Origin: Bathymodiolus thermophilus thioautotrophic gill symbiont
GTDB taxonomy: Bacteria > Pseudomonadota > Gammaproteobacteria > PS1 > Pseudothioglobaceae
Direction of reading: 5' to 3'
Length of the DNA: 64,000 nucleotides
NCBI RefSeq assembly: GCF_003711265.1
Contig: NZ_CP024634.1
Span: forward strand, 992,001 to 1,056,000
Translations under genes and position numbers: made by a program
Shown here: in pieces, positions 29,601 through 35,906 of the stretch
Layout of the letters: each line of letters starts with the position of its first letter
Numbering within the stretch: position 1 is the stretch's first letter
Notes under the pieces: generated by a model
Seen by the model: the letters and a program-made list of their open reading frames with translations, nothing else
Told to the model about the DNA's origin: nothing
Database searches by the model: none

Positions 29601-31113
29601 TAGCGACTGGGTTTTCAGCAGTCCACCAACAGGACAAGATTATTTTTCTATTGGCGACACTATGACGCTAACCATTAGCATGAGCAAAGCTGTGCAGGTA
29701 ACTGATGGTAGTGCTTATCTTATGTTAGCCAACAGGCGTTTCAACATTGACAAAGCCGCTTTTGACCTTGCAAGTGACAAAACCAAGCTCAACTTTACTT
29801 ATACCGTGGTTGAGGGTGATTATTTAATCAGCAGTGATTTTGTTGTTAACAGTACCCATCTAACAGGGGTCAGCGATGTTGCAGGAGTAGCGGCTAATGA
29901 CTTGAGCGCAGAGTTGGTTTTGTTGAGAAACAGCGATACTTTTGAGCGATCTCATGCTAGCATACCAGGCATTGAAAAAGGCACTTTCAGTACAGTAAAT
30001 TTTATAGATTTGAATAATGACGGCGCTGAAGAATTGGTTATTGGCCTAGACTTGGATAGTGGTTCTGATAGAAGTCTCTATTATAAGATCACTCCAGATG
30101 GAGGAAGTAACAGTTTTGTAAAAATTACCGGGAACGCCGATCCATTTCGTGAGATTGACTTTGCTGGCGATGCTATTCTTGCATGGGCTTTTGCTGATAT
30201 AAACAGGGATGGTTACTTAGACTTTTTGACAAGCAAAGGTTATTACATATATTCGGGAGACAAATTCTTATTGCAAACAGGAGTCAACGATCCTTTTTCT
30301 CATCTTGATTTAAGCAAGAATCAAATGCATAATTTGGTGGATTTAGACAATGATGGTGATTTTGATCTTGTCGCTGCTGAAGATAATGGTACTCTTTCTT
30401 ATTATGAAAATAATAATGGTGTTTATGCACTAAAAACAGACCATGTGCTATCAGGAATAGATTTAGGGTCAGGTATTGAAATGAACTTTAGGGATTTAGA
30501 TGGTGATGGCGATTTAGATTTAACATCAGGTAGCTTTTATGGAACAAATAACCGTGAAGCCATTAGTTATCGTGAAAATGTTGGCACGATTAACAACCCA
30601 ATTTTTAGCCATCAACGCGGTGATAGTAATTTCTTTGATCATCTTGATAATAAAGGGCTTTATATCGGATCGCCTGGCTTTAGTGATATTAATGGTGACG
30701 GCATATTAGATTTTGTAACCGCACAATATAGTAACTATGTGCAATACTACAAGGGTGTTACCAACCCCCTTAAAGTCAAAACCGTCCATTATCAAGATAT
30801 GGACGGTATTACTTCAATCGCCGCCAGTGATAAACTCATTGAGCATTTTCACTGGAACAGACTCAGTGCTGACAAAAAATATGTCAGCCTTAAGGATGCC
30901 ACTATTACTAATTTTGATTTAAGCCATGACACCCTTGATGTTTCTGCTTTACTCTTACACTTGGAAAATGATAACGCCAAACAGGGTCATATTAATATTC
31001 AAATCAATGGCGAAGACAGTGTTTTAAGTATTGATAATTTTGATATTACTTTGATAGGTGTTAATGATATTAATTACAACATGCTGATTGATAATGGCAT
31101 AGTTATTATTTAA
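14623..31113 (+). CDS. Giant Bap/LapA-like adhesin, predicted type I secretion substrate
   Basis: A 5496-residue surface protein. The start follows a strong AGGAG. No signal peptide is present. The N-terminus (about 35-110) resembles the retention 'prefix' of BapA/LapA adhesins. A hydrophobic alanine/valine/isoleucine stretch (about 153-166) and a hinge of seven glycines (from about 169) follow. Residues about 180-2700 are many Ig/cadherin-like repeats, with recurrent forms such as TFTFSEAVTGFD and SVGTNWTDIAGN. The rest is two near-identical blocks (2709-4084 and 4107-5481). Each holds 15 FG-GAP/VCBS-type motifs (F-DIDQDGDLDLI-G) likely to bind calcium, Ig-like domains and a T1SS target-like end (ITNFDLSHDTLDVSALL). 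The protein ends with the usual short hydrophobic tail, DNGIVII. No T1SS transporter genes are in the window. Confidence 0.85.
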   Translation: MQVKTQKQVMALQDKMQKFSDKLNKEVVAISKSVQHIQVKAGTVYQLNTKDFDTKKVNLIAKKIGDDLEVTLEEGVIIFDNYFDICATDLSCLVSLPAENGGLYHIVADIFFTLEDGTQVVYFYNEQSIVSTESSVINTEGSQSFEDIIYSNIEIVAAASVAVIVIASSGGGGGGGSSSNNDFFVTLMAGPVLDNTGIKIAAYDKDGKLIAEGEKQADGRYKFDKSKITGIVIFKAYDTNNAVDYQDEKGNKMDLDIALLAVTNTEGKSVAAITVLTTIAAKQAGITDDGKAEAGGVTVSSTPLTETIVNAKNEGVGNAFGVNDISSIPKAMIDKDGKATHSADNYGQVLAAVSGVSMVKDVVEKYDTMSEWDTATQNDGTFKDVVKQEFVNGAAKVAASNDEIDEVPLNAVLTGNGSITAQVLVTITSNKTGIATDDIIFTFTFDQALTHLSDFAISDIRVTGGIAANSFKSGSTTTIYQLIVTPDANTEGDIIISVDAKLSKYASAINFIQAYDVKAPSAPENLVLATNDDTGLSDSDNITNKTAVTIVGEAEAGSTVELFNGDISLGEKITVDNNGNFSKTIILAANVTTNITAKATDAVGNTSPVSDALSVSVDTIVPTFTSGSTGVGVINQINPVYNAEVDGGDASVKYTLRAADLLKFNIDADSGIVTYKTALTAATLTADNIVITATDIAGNTSIRNVAITVVDQPLVVIASNKPNGTNGAFELTFTFTEKVNGFELSDIVFTGAGTNDVNISKGTLTTASSGANQNKVFTLMVTPETTLTDGDITVDVAANAATSATSNKTNIAATQFIQKFDETKPATPNAILTDSGSNATDNTTNDATISAPTNTETNATVEYKINEGAWRETYTKPTTDGAYAVKVRQTDGAGNISDEQTFFFTLDTSVAILTAALETDTGGSNSDNLTKDATVNITNLETGATWEYSKDNGTNWTTGTGTSFELAENTVYAENAIQVRQTDKAGNVSDITQMAAITIDNIAPIINTASINSGTTLLVLTLSKGVIGTPDKGDFVVKNGATDSLTDNIVTAVTVSGNTITLTLTTAVDQRDGVTIAYTQNTDANKQLKGSAGNSVVSDLLTTTTVVDISAPIVTGAVNPSATEVIKAGDTLSIELTLSEEATLANGEIATIVLLIDKIDSSGVMEVIATATGNGSSSNKLTFTTLALPNGLADSDGVEIKASSLVFLATVFKDASGNDVSKIFSKVNAVSNEQVDSVAPTFNSAVVVDVVVNTAIAVVIYDAQATDNGGVNDAGITYSIKDAANNKFDINATTGWLTYQEIQTTEHSDTVTIVAIDTAGNSNELVVTVRVKNFFTSIDWVGATADNYINSIEKAGATLSGTIVTVGDPVTIDSIQIVKNDNTTIDIEKANIISTGENWKLNSIAKAQIANLADGIYTAKVSLKDSNNQVVVLDSKQVTYDTIINLDINTVATNDIINFDKKNVGFDVTGSSDAIGQTVTVSWVGTEKTAIVQANGVWSVAYVAADITYNADSSVISATVNDAAGNEKTVEHTVHIDITSATLSINTVATNDEIDAVEKNAGIVINGKSDALGQTVTVSWGGNDKTAIVDDITGVWYVTYAAADVPADAISSIISAKVSDAIGNPETISTRTVLIDTMATEQPIITIKDGEDAYVNSIETGVNLQISAVGMAVGDEIQLKKSSDVSLGDAYIVTADDISNGKATIRIAKADLGSTGDVTEITATITDIMGYTSVPSSAISITLNTLIPSTLTITLTTDTGSSDGITQNGDMTISGVEEGNSWHYSTDSGSNWHIGGGSSFVLNVGTYAVDSIWVKQTDVAGNASSISKNSQAITVDTIAPTLTINIDDTNLTTGESTTLKFNFSEIPAVDSFDISDITASNGSISQLVVDSEDASRYTALFTPTENIDESTNVISVGTDWTDIAGNAPTAITNSVNYQINTNVDADTMVPNLQSPPVLTVTGGGNSIGDTIVLTFVFNEMVKGLETGTTNNIFTVQSTPVEATWSGSNNTATRSLTYTIAAGQNGTVIIDKAALKTALIAGITDTSNNAFDSTATIAGIDISALVSIDGTVPEISITHDVTETLKAGNVITYTFTFDNAVTGFDKDDIVVDNGTKGAFVKTGDTTYTLVVTPTANFTGNLNIEIAANAATDSAGNSSAAITSTPVIVNTIRPSVSISIGNTNLTSAENTTLSFNFSEAPAVNSFTSDDIIAPNGTITNLTVDSADAKHYTATFTAAQGVADDSNYISVGTNWTNIAGNAPEALTQSINYKITDTHAPTIVITDDVAGDIGIGANITYTFTFSEAVTGFDQADISVSNGTKGQFTKVSNAVYSLVVTQTGVDNITVNVATGAAKDGANIDSIAAQSVQTADLQRPTVAISMNNTDFLRTGNTATISFNFSEIVKDFDLSDITTDKGTITNLVVDSTDASLYTATYTATQNIESKYIDFTITATGWTDMAGNTPEAVVQVSVTSSFQSPPILAIQQGEDRYLNATEATIGIEVTLQQDAQVGDSVQFKTKSGAVGELYVIQQSDIDNKKFSQLINRVDLGENGTEAEITAVIKDQLGNTSHDSNALLIIIDEASPLLLSSSWHINTPPIGQNSFIVDDIIELSVTTSEPLKFGDTTGSQLIMGGKIFVLDVAKSSENSNKKLVFTHQVSVDETMAQQEAIIKTDQITLNGVTDMVGNALALPSLVIATSLYQNAIFHQSTTNPFTNIDTSTNTNANATPTFADIDQDGDLDLIIGSAAGTLSYYTNVNNNFVKATDSPFQHIRHTSAAPTFVDLDQDGNLDLIVGDLEGKLHFYKNIQYGNTATFNLVAAQFNPLSDIDIGSNATPTFADIDQDGDLDLIVGSATGTLTYYQSNNNNFTETSNNPFQNISHAYSTPTFVDVDQDGDLDLVVGYVNGALHYYQNNDTVFSVKTTSNALFSSIKVGNNAAPTFADIDNNGTLDLILGAQDGSLQYQQRQQSEVIDAQAPSLSIVVTQTTLLKGQSSQIILNFSEAVKGFTLDNLSAENATLSNLKLNPNRHSTQPFSYLATLTPNDNINQASNRISVNSNWQDLNGNTPASNFSSNIYQVFTDTNSTQIQGWTSNTPSSTQIAFTQGDTITISLSLSANAKVNNSQAYIVIDEKRFDIDKDDFNAASDKTVLNFNYTVQANDTLNLPDFVVKRDQVFLNGVTDTYDYNLDLSSMPEQVLLGERALFKLESSLDITQPKDDRINNAFYADVNADGYMDVISTDAYNHDGGGNYASLSFYFFQGSATGLTFREGAGTPFYQWDKGGQIDAEAGGSLRTAAFADVDNDGDLDMLVTQRKLSYNIIKFFDNQDGIYIMQGSHSLANISATSLIIPTFADIDGDGDADLVVGDSEGTLKYYTNQQSVFTQQTGVNNPFTMDVGTHAAPTFADIDNDGDLDLLIGSSSGWHYYQNINGVWIAQTGVNNPFSGVAGGIPNFVDVDFDGNKDLAITALKHTYYYRNTHRTVIDTQAPETPSINIHDISLSAGDSTKVEFHFAEKVLNFTLDDITAENATLSNFRQDTSLGTFVWTATLAPDSGVNDSTNTLSIGRDWHDSAGNKPSQITTSSNYMVSSQVAANISSNVSDWVFSSPPTGQDYFSIGDTMTLTISMSKAVQVTDGSAYLMLANRRFNIDKAAFDLASDKTKLNFTYTVVEGDYLISSDFVVNSTHLTGVSDVAGVAANDLSAELVLLRNSDTFERSHASIPGIEKGTFSTVNFIDLNNDGAEELVIGLDLDSGSDRSLYYKITPDGGSNSFVKITGNADPFREIDFAGDAILAWAFADINRDGYLDFLTSKGYYIYSGDKFLLQTGVNDPFSHLDLSKNQMHNLVDLDNDGDFDLVAAEDNGTLSYYENNNGVYALKTDHVLSGIDLGSGIEMNFRDLDGDGDLDLTSGSFYGTNNREAISYRENVGTINNPIFSHQRGDSNFFDHLDNKGLYIGSPGFSDINGDGILDFVTAQYSNYVQYYKGVTNPLKVKTVHYQDMDGITSIAASDKLIEHFHWNRLSADKKYVSLKDATITNFDLSHDTLDVSALLLHLENDNAKQGHINIQINGEDSVLSIDNFDITLIGVNASVETLIENKVLRISSDKTDTINTNPFANIDTNTNANATPTFADIDQDGDLDLIIGSAAGTLSYYTNVNNNFVKATDSPFQHIRHTSAAPTFVDLDQDGNLDLIVGDLEGKLHFYKNIQYGNTATFNLVAAQFNPLSDIDIGSNATPTFADIDQDGDLDLIVGSATGTLTYYQSNNNNFTETSNNPFQNISHAYSTPTFVDVDQDGDLDLVVGYVNGALHYYQNNDTVFSVKTTSNALFSSIKVGNNAAPTFADIDNNGTLDLILGAQDGSLQYQQRQQSEVIDAQAPSLSIVVTQTTLLKGQSSQIILNFSEAVKGFTLDNLSAENATLSNLKLNPNRHSTQPFSYLATLTPNDNINQASNRISVNSNWQDLNGNTPASNFSSNIYQVFTDTNSTQIQGWTSNTPSSTQIAFTQGDTITISLSLSANAKVNNSQAYIVIDEKRFDIDKDDFNAASDKTVLNFNYTVQANDTLNLPDFVVKRDQVFLNGVTDTYDYNLDLSSMPEQVLLGERALFKLESSLDITQPKDDRINNAFYADVNADGYMDVISTDAYNHDGGGNYASLSFYFFQGSATGLTFREGAGTPFYQWDKGGQIDAEAGGSLRTAAFADVDNDGDLDMLVTQRKLSYNIIKFFDNQDGIYIMQGSHSLANISATSLIIPTFADIDGDGDADLVVGDSEGTLKYYTNQQSVFTQQTGVNNPFTMDVGTHAAPTFADIDNDGDLDLLIGSSSGWHYYQNINGVWIAQTGVNNPFSGVAGGIPNFVDVDFDGNKDLAITALKHTYYYRNTHRTVIDTQAPETPSINIHDISLSAGDSTKVEFHFAEKVLNFTLDDITAENATLSNFRQDTSLGTFVWTATLAPDSGVNDSTNTLSIGRDWHDSAGNKPSQITTSSNYMVSSQVAANISSNVSDWVFSSPPTGQDYFSIGDTMTLTISMSKAVQVTDGSAYLMLANRRFNIDKAAFDLASDKTKLNFTYTVVEGDYLISSDFVVNSTHLTGVSDVAGVAANDLSAELVLLRNSDTFERSHASIPGIEKGTFSTVNFIDLNNDGAEELVIGLDLDSGSDRSLYYKITPDGGSNSFVKITGNADPFREIDFAGDAILAWAFADINRDGYLDFLTSKGYYIYSGDKFLLQTGVNDPFSHLDLSKNQMHNLVDLDNDGDFDLVAAEDNGTLSYYENNNGVYALKTDHVLSGIDLGSGIEMNFRDLDGDGDLDLTSGSFYGTNNREAISYRENVGTINNPIFSHQRGDSNFFDHLDNKGLYIGSPGFSDINGDGILDFVTAQYSNYVQYYKGVTNPLKVKTVHYQDMDGITSIAASDKLIEHFHWNRLSADKKYVSLKDATITNFDLSHDTLDVSALLLHLENDNAKQGHINIQINGEDSVLSIDNFDITLIGVNDINYNMLIDNGIVII
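22747..26875 (+). repeat. Long tandem repeat within adhesin gene, copy 1
   Basis: Nearly identical to 26944-31066 at an offset of 4191 bp (4197 bp at the extreme left, where copy 1 has 6 extra bases). Three substitutions were found by eye in the right part: 26091 C versus 30282 A, 26538 C versus 30729 T, and 26820 T versus 31011 C. The unit is a whole number of codons. Confidence 0.95.
26944..31066 (+). repeat. Long tandem repeat within adhesin gene, copy 2
   Basis: Second copy of the unit starting at 22747. It ends where the reading changes from a shared GVN to the unique C-terminal DINYNMLIDNGIVII; copy 1 continues with ASVETLIENKVLRIS at the same point. A unique spacer of about 68 bp separates the copies. 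Confidence 0.95.
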
Positions 31114-31233
31114 ATCTAACTTTGTTGGCGCCTTGGATAAGGCTATTTATAAGAATATCTGCGCTTATCAATAGGCGGTATAGGTGTTTTTTACTGTTAA
31201 TACTTGGGTGATTGTAAGTGCCATATCGTTCAT

Positions 31234-31253
31234 TTTATTTTTGAAAATGGTAT
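31234..31253. repeat. Single end of a third repeat family (TTTATTTTTGAAAATGGTAT)
   Basis: The 20-bp word TTTATTTTTGAAAATGGTAT occurs here, at 43488-43507, and inverted at 43253-43272. No partner end was found nearby, so this is a solo end. The rest of the 403-bp gap between the adhesin gene and gspC holds only the MITE at 31295. Confidence 0.5.
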
Positions 31254-31294
31254 TAGAAGCTACACGAAAGGATTTTTTTTTGCTTTTTATATAA

Positions 31295-31455
31295 GAGACC
31301 TTTGCATAAATATGAATAATCATCAAAAATCCACTTTTTACCCACTTGGTAATTTTTTAAATCCAGCCTTAGCCCTGCCAGGACAAGGTTTAAGAAAATT
31401 ACCAAGTGGGCAAAAATTGAATTTTGCTAACCATCCATATTTATGCAAAGGTCTC
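31295..31455. mobile_element. MITE-like palindromic element, copy 4 (intact)
   Basis: 161 bp with perfect 20-bp terminal inverted repeats (GAGACCTTTGCATAAATATG and its complement). A second inner inverted repeat, CCCACTTGGTAATTTT / AAAATTACCAAGTGGG, lets the element fold as one long hairpin. Flanks TATAA and AATAA agree at 4 of 5 bases, suggesting a target duplication. It carries no transposase. The 100-codon open frame across it is not considered real. Confidence 0.88.
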
Positions 31456-31516
31456 AATAAAATTTTTAGAAAAAGTGGCAGAACCAACAGTGTAAATTCA
31501 TTGTAAAATAGCGCTC

Positions 31517-32413
31517 ATGGATTTAAAGACTGTATTACCTGCCAATTGGATACGCATTAAGAGATTAAGCGTATCTTACCAAGATAAAATTAGAGTTGGC
31601 ATTACGCTATGCTTGGTGGTTTATTTGGCTTATGTTTGTGCACAGTTGGCATTGGGTTTGTTTATTAATGCACAAAGCCAAGTTGTAGCAGCGATTGATA
31701 TAAAAACACCTCGGTCAAATACTAACAATATGAGAGCGTACAATAATTTGTTTGGCCAGTTTCAGCGTGTTAAAATTCGTCAGGATTATAAGAAAGTTAA
31801 ACTCACTCCCCTTAATTTAACTTTGGTAGGGACGGTTTTTAAGAGGCGAAATGCTTTGGCTATTATTAAAAATGGTAGAAAAAAAGCCAAAATTTACCGA
31901 CAAGGTGACAAGATTATTGCTGGTGTATTGCTGAAAGATATTGCTAAAGATTATGTGGTGATTGAAAGAGGTGAGAAGTTAGAAAAAATATTAATTAAGT
32001 TTAAGTATGTTGATCCTAACGCTAATTCTCGAAGCAAGGTAGTTGAATTAGATGAATTTAAACAAAATAAATTTTCTTCAACCGCATTGTCGGTAAAACA
32101 AAAAAACAAGTTAGGTGGCTATTTAAAAGAAATTTCCAAAAATCCAAGAGGGCTATTGTCTTTAATTAGGATTGAACCAAACTTTAGTGATGGTAAACTT
32201 ATCGGCTTTAGAATAAATTCTAGCAAAGAAAAGCACCTATTTAAAGAACTAGGCTTTAGAGAGCATGATGTGATAACTCGTATTAATGACACGATGCTTG
32301 ACAGTTTATCTGCTTCTTTTAAAATAGTCGGACTCTTGAAAAAAACAAAAAACTTTGATATTTATCTTGACCGAGAAGGCGAGCAACATATTATTACTAT
32401 TGACTTAAACTAA
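31517..32413 (+). CDS. gspC: T2SS inner-membrane protein GspC
   Basis: GspC links the inner-membrane platform to the secretin GspD and takes part in substrate recognition. The 298-residue protein has a cytoplasmic N-terminus, one membrane segment (about 28-50), a linker, the homology region (about 95-160, LNLTLVGTVFKRRNALAII...GDKI) that binds GspD N0, and a C-terminal PDZ domain (about 205-298, with ELGFREHDVITRINDTMLD). It starts the second T2SS gene group, about 60 nt after a MITE copy, and is followed after 12 nt by gspD. Confidence 0.9.
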   Translation: MDLKTVLPANWIRIKRLSVSYQDKIRVGITLCLVVYLAYVCAQLALGLFINAQSQVVAAIDIKTPRSNTNNMRAYNNLFGQFQRVKIRQDYKKVKLTPLNLTLVGTVFKRRNALAIIKNGRKKAKIYRQGDKIIAGVLLKDIAKDYVVIERGEKLEKILIKFKYVDPNANSRSKVVELDEFKQNKFSSTALSVKQKNKLGGYLKEISKNPRGLLSLIRIEPNFSDGKLIGFRINSSKEKHLFKELGFREHDVITRINDTMLDSLSASFKIVGLLKKTKNFDIYLDREGEQHIITIDLN

Positions 32414-32425
32414 CATTTCTTATTT

Positions 32426-34378
32426 ATGAAACAACACATTAAAATTATTCTATTGTCGACATTGTTATTCACTTCATCTGCCCAAGCTTTAGTGCTTAAT
32501 TTGAAAAACACCGATATTCGCACGCTTATCAATACTGTTTCTCAAGCGACAGGCAAAAATTTCATTATTGACCCTAGAGTTAAAGCCAAGGTGAATGTGG
32601 TGAGCAATCAAAATGTTGACGATGCTAAACTTTATCAATTTTTTGCTTCTATTTTGCAAGTGCATGGATATGTGATTATTCCTGGTGATGATTTTGACAA
32701 AATATTACCTAAAAATGCCACTAAAAACACTTCACCTACCCTACTTGCTGATGACTTAATTGTTAGTGCTGTACTTGCAGTCAAAAATGTGCCAGCAAAA
32801 GAGTTGATTTCTATTTTGCGCCCGTTGGTGTCTCAATATGGCTATTTAACTGCCTATCATCCTTCTAATAGCATTGTAATGACAGACACCAATGCCAGCA
32901 TTAAGCGTATTAAAGATATGATTGAGACACTGGACAGGCAAGTGGATGAGGACTATGAAATTATCACCTTAAAACACACAAGCGCACAAGAAGTGGCAAA
33001 TATTATCAAGTCATTATTAGCAAAAAAATCTGGTAACACGCTGGTTATTAGCGTCAACACACAGACCAACCAAATTATTATTGGCGGTAGCAAAAGTAAG
33101 CGCCTTAAGGCACGCTTTTTAATTGCTGAACTTGATAAAGACAACGGAGAAGAGGGCGGCACTTCTGTGATTTACTTAAAACATGCAAATGCAAAAGATA
33201 TTTTGCCGATATTGCAAAGTGTCGTCAATAGTAAATCTAGTGGCAAGAATAAAACTACTGCCACTAATATTCAGGCGGATGAAGCGACCAATGCTATTAT
33301 CGCCACTGCACCACCAGCGATAATTTTAAAGCTTAAAAAAATTATTGGCAAACTTGATATTGAGCGTGCACAAGTGCTGATTGAAGTGGTAATTGCTGAA
33401 ATTCATTCTTCTGAATCAAATGAACTGGGTATTGGTTTACTAGGTTTTGGTTCAAAAATTGGTGTTATGGCAACCGATTTTAATCAACAAGTAACAGCAC
33501 TTTTAGGTAGCATTAGTAGTGGCACACCTTCTTTGAAGGCAGGTGCGAACTATGTTCTTGGTAATTTTAATAAAGAGGGGGGTAATTATACCAGTGGACT
33601 GGGTGCAATTATTAGCGCACTGGACAGCATGGGTAATGCCGATATTCTTTCCACTCCTTCTATTGTTACCTTGGACAACGAGGAAGCTGAAATTGTCGTG
33701 GGTAATGAAGTGCCGTTTATCACCAACACACAATTGAGTAGTAGCAACTCTAATCCTTTTCAAAATTATGAGCGTAAAAATGTTGGCTTAACACTCAAGG
33801 TTAAACCCCAAATTAATGAAGGTGGTGGTATTAAACTCGTTATAGAGCAAGAAGTGTCGAATGTTTTGCCTTCAGCCAGTGCCGTTGATGTTATTACTTC
33901 TAAGCGTAAAATTAAAACCACAGTTATGGTTAAGAATAATAGATTATTGGTATTGGGTGGTATGATTGACAATACCATTAGAAACACACAGCAAAAAGTG
34001 CCTTTATTGGGTGACATTCCAATTTTAGGGCGTTTGTTTCGCTTTAACAGAAGTTCCAGAGAGAAGCGCCATCTAATATTATTTATCAGACCTACCATCT
34101 TGTCCGAGGACAATGTGGGTAACATTAGTAAGCAAAAATACAACTATATTACAGCCAAAAGCCTCTTGGATGATACCGAAGGATTGTTCCCTGATTACAG
34201 TAAAACTGGCAACCCCCAAGCGAAGCCTAAAGCAACAGAAACGCTTATTAAAATACCAGTATCAAAGGCACCTGTAAAAACAAACACATCAACTACATTT
34301 TTCGGATCGGTAGCATCCAAATCAAATGAAGATGATTTTTATGAAGATGATTTTTATGCGAGTGATGATGAGGATTAA
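32426..34378 (+). CDS. gspD: T2SS outer-membrane secretin GspD
   Basis: Forms the multimeric outer-membrane channel. The 650-residue protein has a signal peptide ending SSAQA (about residue 22), an N0 domain (LNLKNTDIRTLINTVSQATGKNFIIDP), three KH-like N domains (about 110-310) and a secretin domain (about 320-570) with the signature VPLLGDIPILGRLFR. The C-terminal tail (about 580-650) is acidic and could contact a pilotin, but no gspS-like gene is visible. Length and domain order fit the family. Confidence 0.96.
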   Translation: MKQHIKIILLSTLLFTSSAQALVLNLKNTDIRTLINTVSQATGKNFIIDPRVKAKVNVVSNQNVDDAKLYQFFASILQVHGYVIIPGDDFDKILPKNATKNTSPTLLADDLIVSAVLAVKNVPAKELISILRPLVSQYGYLTAYHPSNSIVMTDTNASIKRIKDMIETLDRQVDEDYEIITLKHTSAQEVANIIKSLLAKKSGNTLVISVNTQTNQIIIGGSKSKRLKARFLIAELDKDNGEEGGTSVIYLKHANAKDILPILQSVVNSKSSGKNKTTATNIQADEATNAIIATAPPAIILKLKKIIGKLDIERAQVLIEVVIAEIHSSESNELGIGLLGFGSKIGVMATDFNQQVTALLGSISSGTPSLKAGANYVLGNFNKEGGNYTSGLGAIISALDSMGNADILSTPSIVTLDNEEAEIVVGNEVPFITNTQLSSSNSNPFQNYERKNVGLTLKVKPQINEGGGIKLVIEQEVSNVLPSASAVDVITSKRKIKTTVMVKNNRLLVLGGMIDNTIRNTQQKVPLLGDIPILGRLFRFNRSSREKRHLILFIRPTILSEDNVGNISKQKYNYITAKSLLDDTEGLFPDYSKTGNPQAKPKATETLIKIPVSKAPVKTNTSTTFFGSVASKSNEDDFYEDDFYASDDED

Positions 34379-34452
34379 TGAAAAATTGCCATTAAGGCAA
34401 CTTGACAAGCATGGCAATATTATTAACATACCCTTAAAGACTCGTTATTAAA

Positions 34453-35904
34453 ATGACAAACAAACTTTCATTGCCCTATTTATTTGCCAAAAAATTCGGT
34501 TTGTTATTGGAAGGTAACAAGCTCAGTTACGAAACGCTACCTGATATTTCTACTTTGCTAGAAATTTCTCGCAAACATGGTGCGTGTCAACTGGAAAAGA
34601 CCAGTAAAGTATCTTTAATGCAAAGAATACAGACGCATTACGAAAGCGGAGCGCTGAGTAATTTACAAGATTTTAGCGACAATGCTGAGCAAGATAAAAC
34701 ACTTGATGACATTGCCATGGAGTTGTTTGAGCCAATAGAATTGTTAGATTCCGATGATCAGGCTCCCATTATTAGTTTGATTAATGCGTTGTGTGCGCAG
34801 GCAATTTTACAGGGTGCTTCGGATATTCATATTGAGCCTTATGAATCTCGTATTCGTATTCGCTTTCGCCTCAATGGCATCTTAAGCGAAGTGCTTGAAC
34901 CGCAACAAAAAATTGCTCCTCTGTTGGTGTCACGCATTAAAGTAATGGCCAATCTTGATATTTCCGAACGACGCTTACCTCAAGACGGCAGAATTGCTTT
35001 ACAATTAGGCGGGCGAGCAGTGGATATACGCGTCTCCATTATTCCTTCTGGTAAAGGTGAAAAGGTGGTAATGCGTTTATTGGATAAACAAGTAGGGCGA
35101 TTGCAACTTAAGCAATTGGGCATGGACGATGCCACCTATGAGCAAATCAGTCAATTGATTCACAAGCCGAATGGCATTGTCTTGGTTACCGGTCCGACTG
35201 GTTCCGGAAAAACCACCACACTTTATGCCGCACTTAGCGTGCTGAACAATCAATCCAGAAACATTACCACCATTGAAGACCCGATTGAATATCACATTGA
35301 TGGTATTAATCAAACGCAAATTAACGACAATATCAAGATGTCATTTGCCAAAGGTTTGCGTGCCATTCTACGCCAAGATCCCGATATTGTAATGATAGGT
35401 GAAATCCGTGACCAAGAAACGGCTGAAATTGCCGTCCAAGCCAGTTTGACTGGGCATTTGGTTTTTTCTACCTTACATACAAACAGTGCAAAAGATGCCA
35501 TAATACGCCTTAAAGATATGGGTGTGGAGCCGTTTTTATTGGCGTCCAGTCTTTCAGGTGTTTTGGCACAAAGATTGATTCGAACTTTATGCCCCAAGTG
35601 CAAAAAAACGCACACAACAGACGAAAAAGAACAACAAAGATTGGGATTAGATCAGCCCCAAGTTATTTACAGTCCTTCCTCTTGTGAGCACTGTAATCAC
35701 AGCGGATTTTCAGGGAGAATTGGCCTGTATGAATTGCTGGTTGTTGACGATGAACTTAGGGCAATGATTCACAATGGTGCCAATGAAAATCAAATCTCAG
35801 CCCATCTTGATGGAAAAATGCTTACCTTAAAAGACCAAGTTAGAACATTGGTTTCGCAAGGACTTTGTAGTTTAGACGAAGCCATTAGAGTTATCTCTAT
35901 ATAA
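34453..35904 (+). CDS. gspE: T2SS assembly ATPase GspE
   Basis: Cytoplasmic hexameric ATPase that powers pseudopilus assembly and binds GspL. The 483-residue protein has Walker A GPTGSGKT (247-254), an aspartate box with IEDPIEY, Walker B DIVMIGEIRD and the histidine box LVFSTLHTNSA. The zinc-binding tetra-cysteine insert is intact (C380-P-K-C383 and C411-E-H-C414), which separates GspE/PilB types from PilT. It follows gspD after 74 nt and precedes gspF by 2 nt. Confidence 0.96.
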   Translation: MTNKLSLPYLFAKKFGLLLEGNKLSYETLPDISTLLEISRKHGACQLEKTSKVSLMQRIQTHYESGALSNLQDFSDNAEQDKTLDDIAMELFEPIELLDSDDQAPIISLINALCAQAILQGASDIHIEPYESRIRIRFRLNGILSEVLEPQQKIAPLLVSRIKVMANLDISERRLPQDGRIALQLGGRAVDIRVSIIPSGKGEKVVMRLLDKQVGRLQLKQLGMDDATYEQISQLIHKPNGIVLVTGPTGSGKTTTLYAALSVLNNQSRNITTIEDPIEYHIDGINQTQINDNIKMSFAKGLRAILRQDPDIVMIGEIRDQETAEIAVQASLTGHLVFSTLHTNSAKDAIIRLKDMGVEPFLLASSLSGVLAQRLIRTLCPKCKKTHTTDEKEQQRLGLDQPQVIYSPSSCEHCNHSGFSGRIGLYELLVVDDELRAMIHNGANENQISAHLDGKMLTLKDQVRTLVSQGLCSLDEAIRVISI

Positions 35905-35906
35905 AT

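Noticed and set aside
22747..31066. Reading the long repeat as a CRISPR or satellite array
   Set aside because: Only two units of 4.2 kb, both fully coding and in frame; no short repeat-spacer pattern.
31204..31506. 100-codon open frame upstream of gspC
   Set aside because: Most of it lies in the MITE at 31295-31455; there is no ribosome-binding site and no family resemblance.
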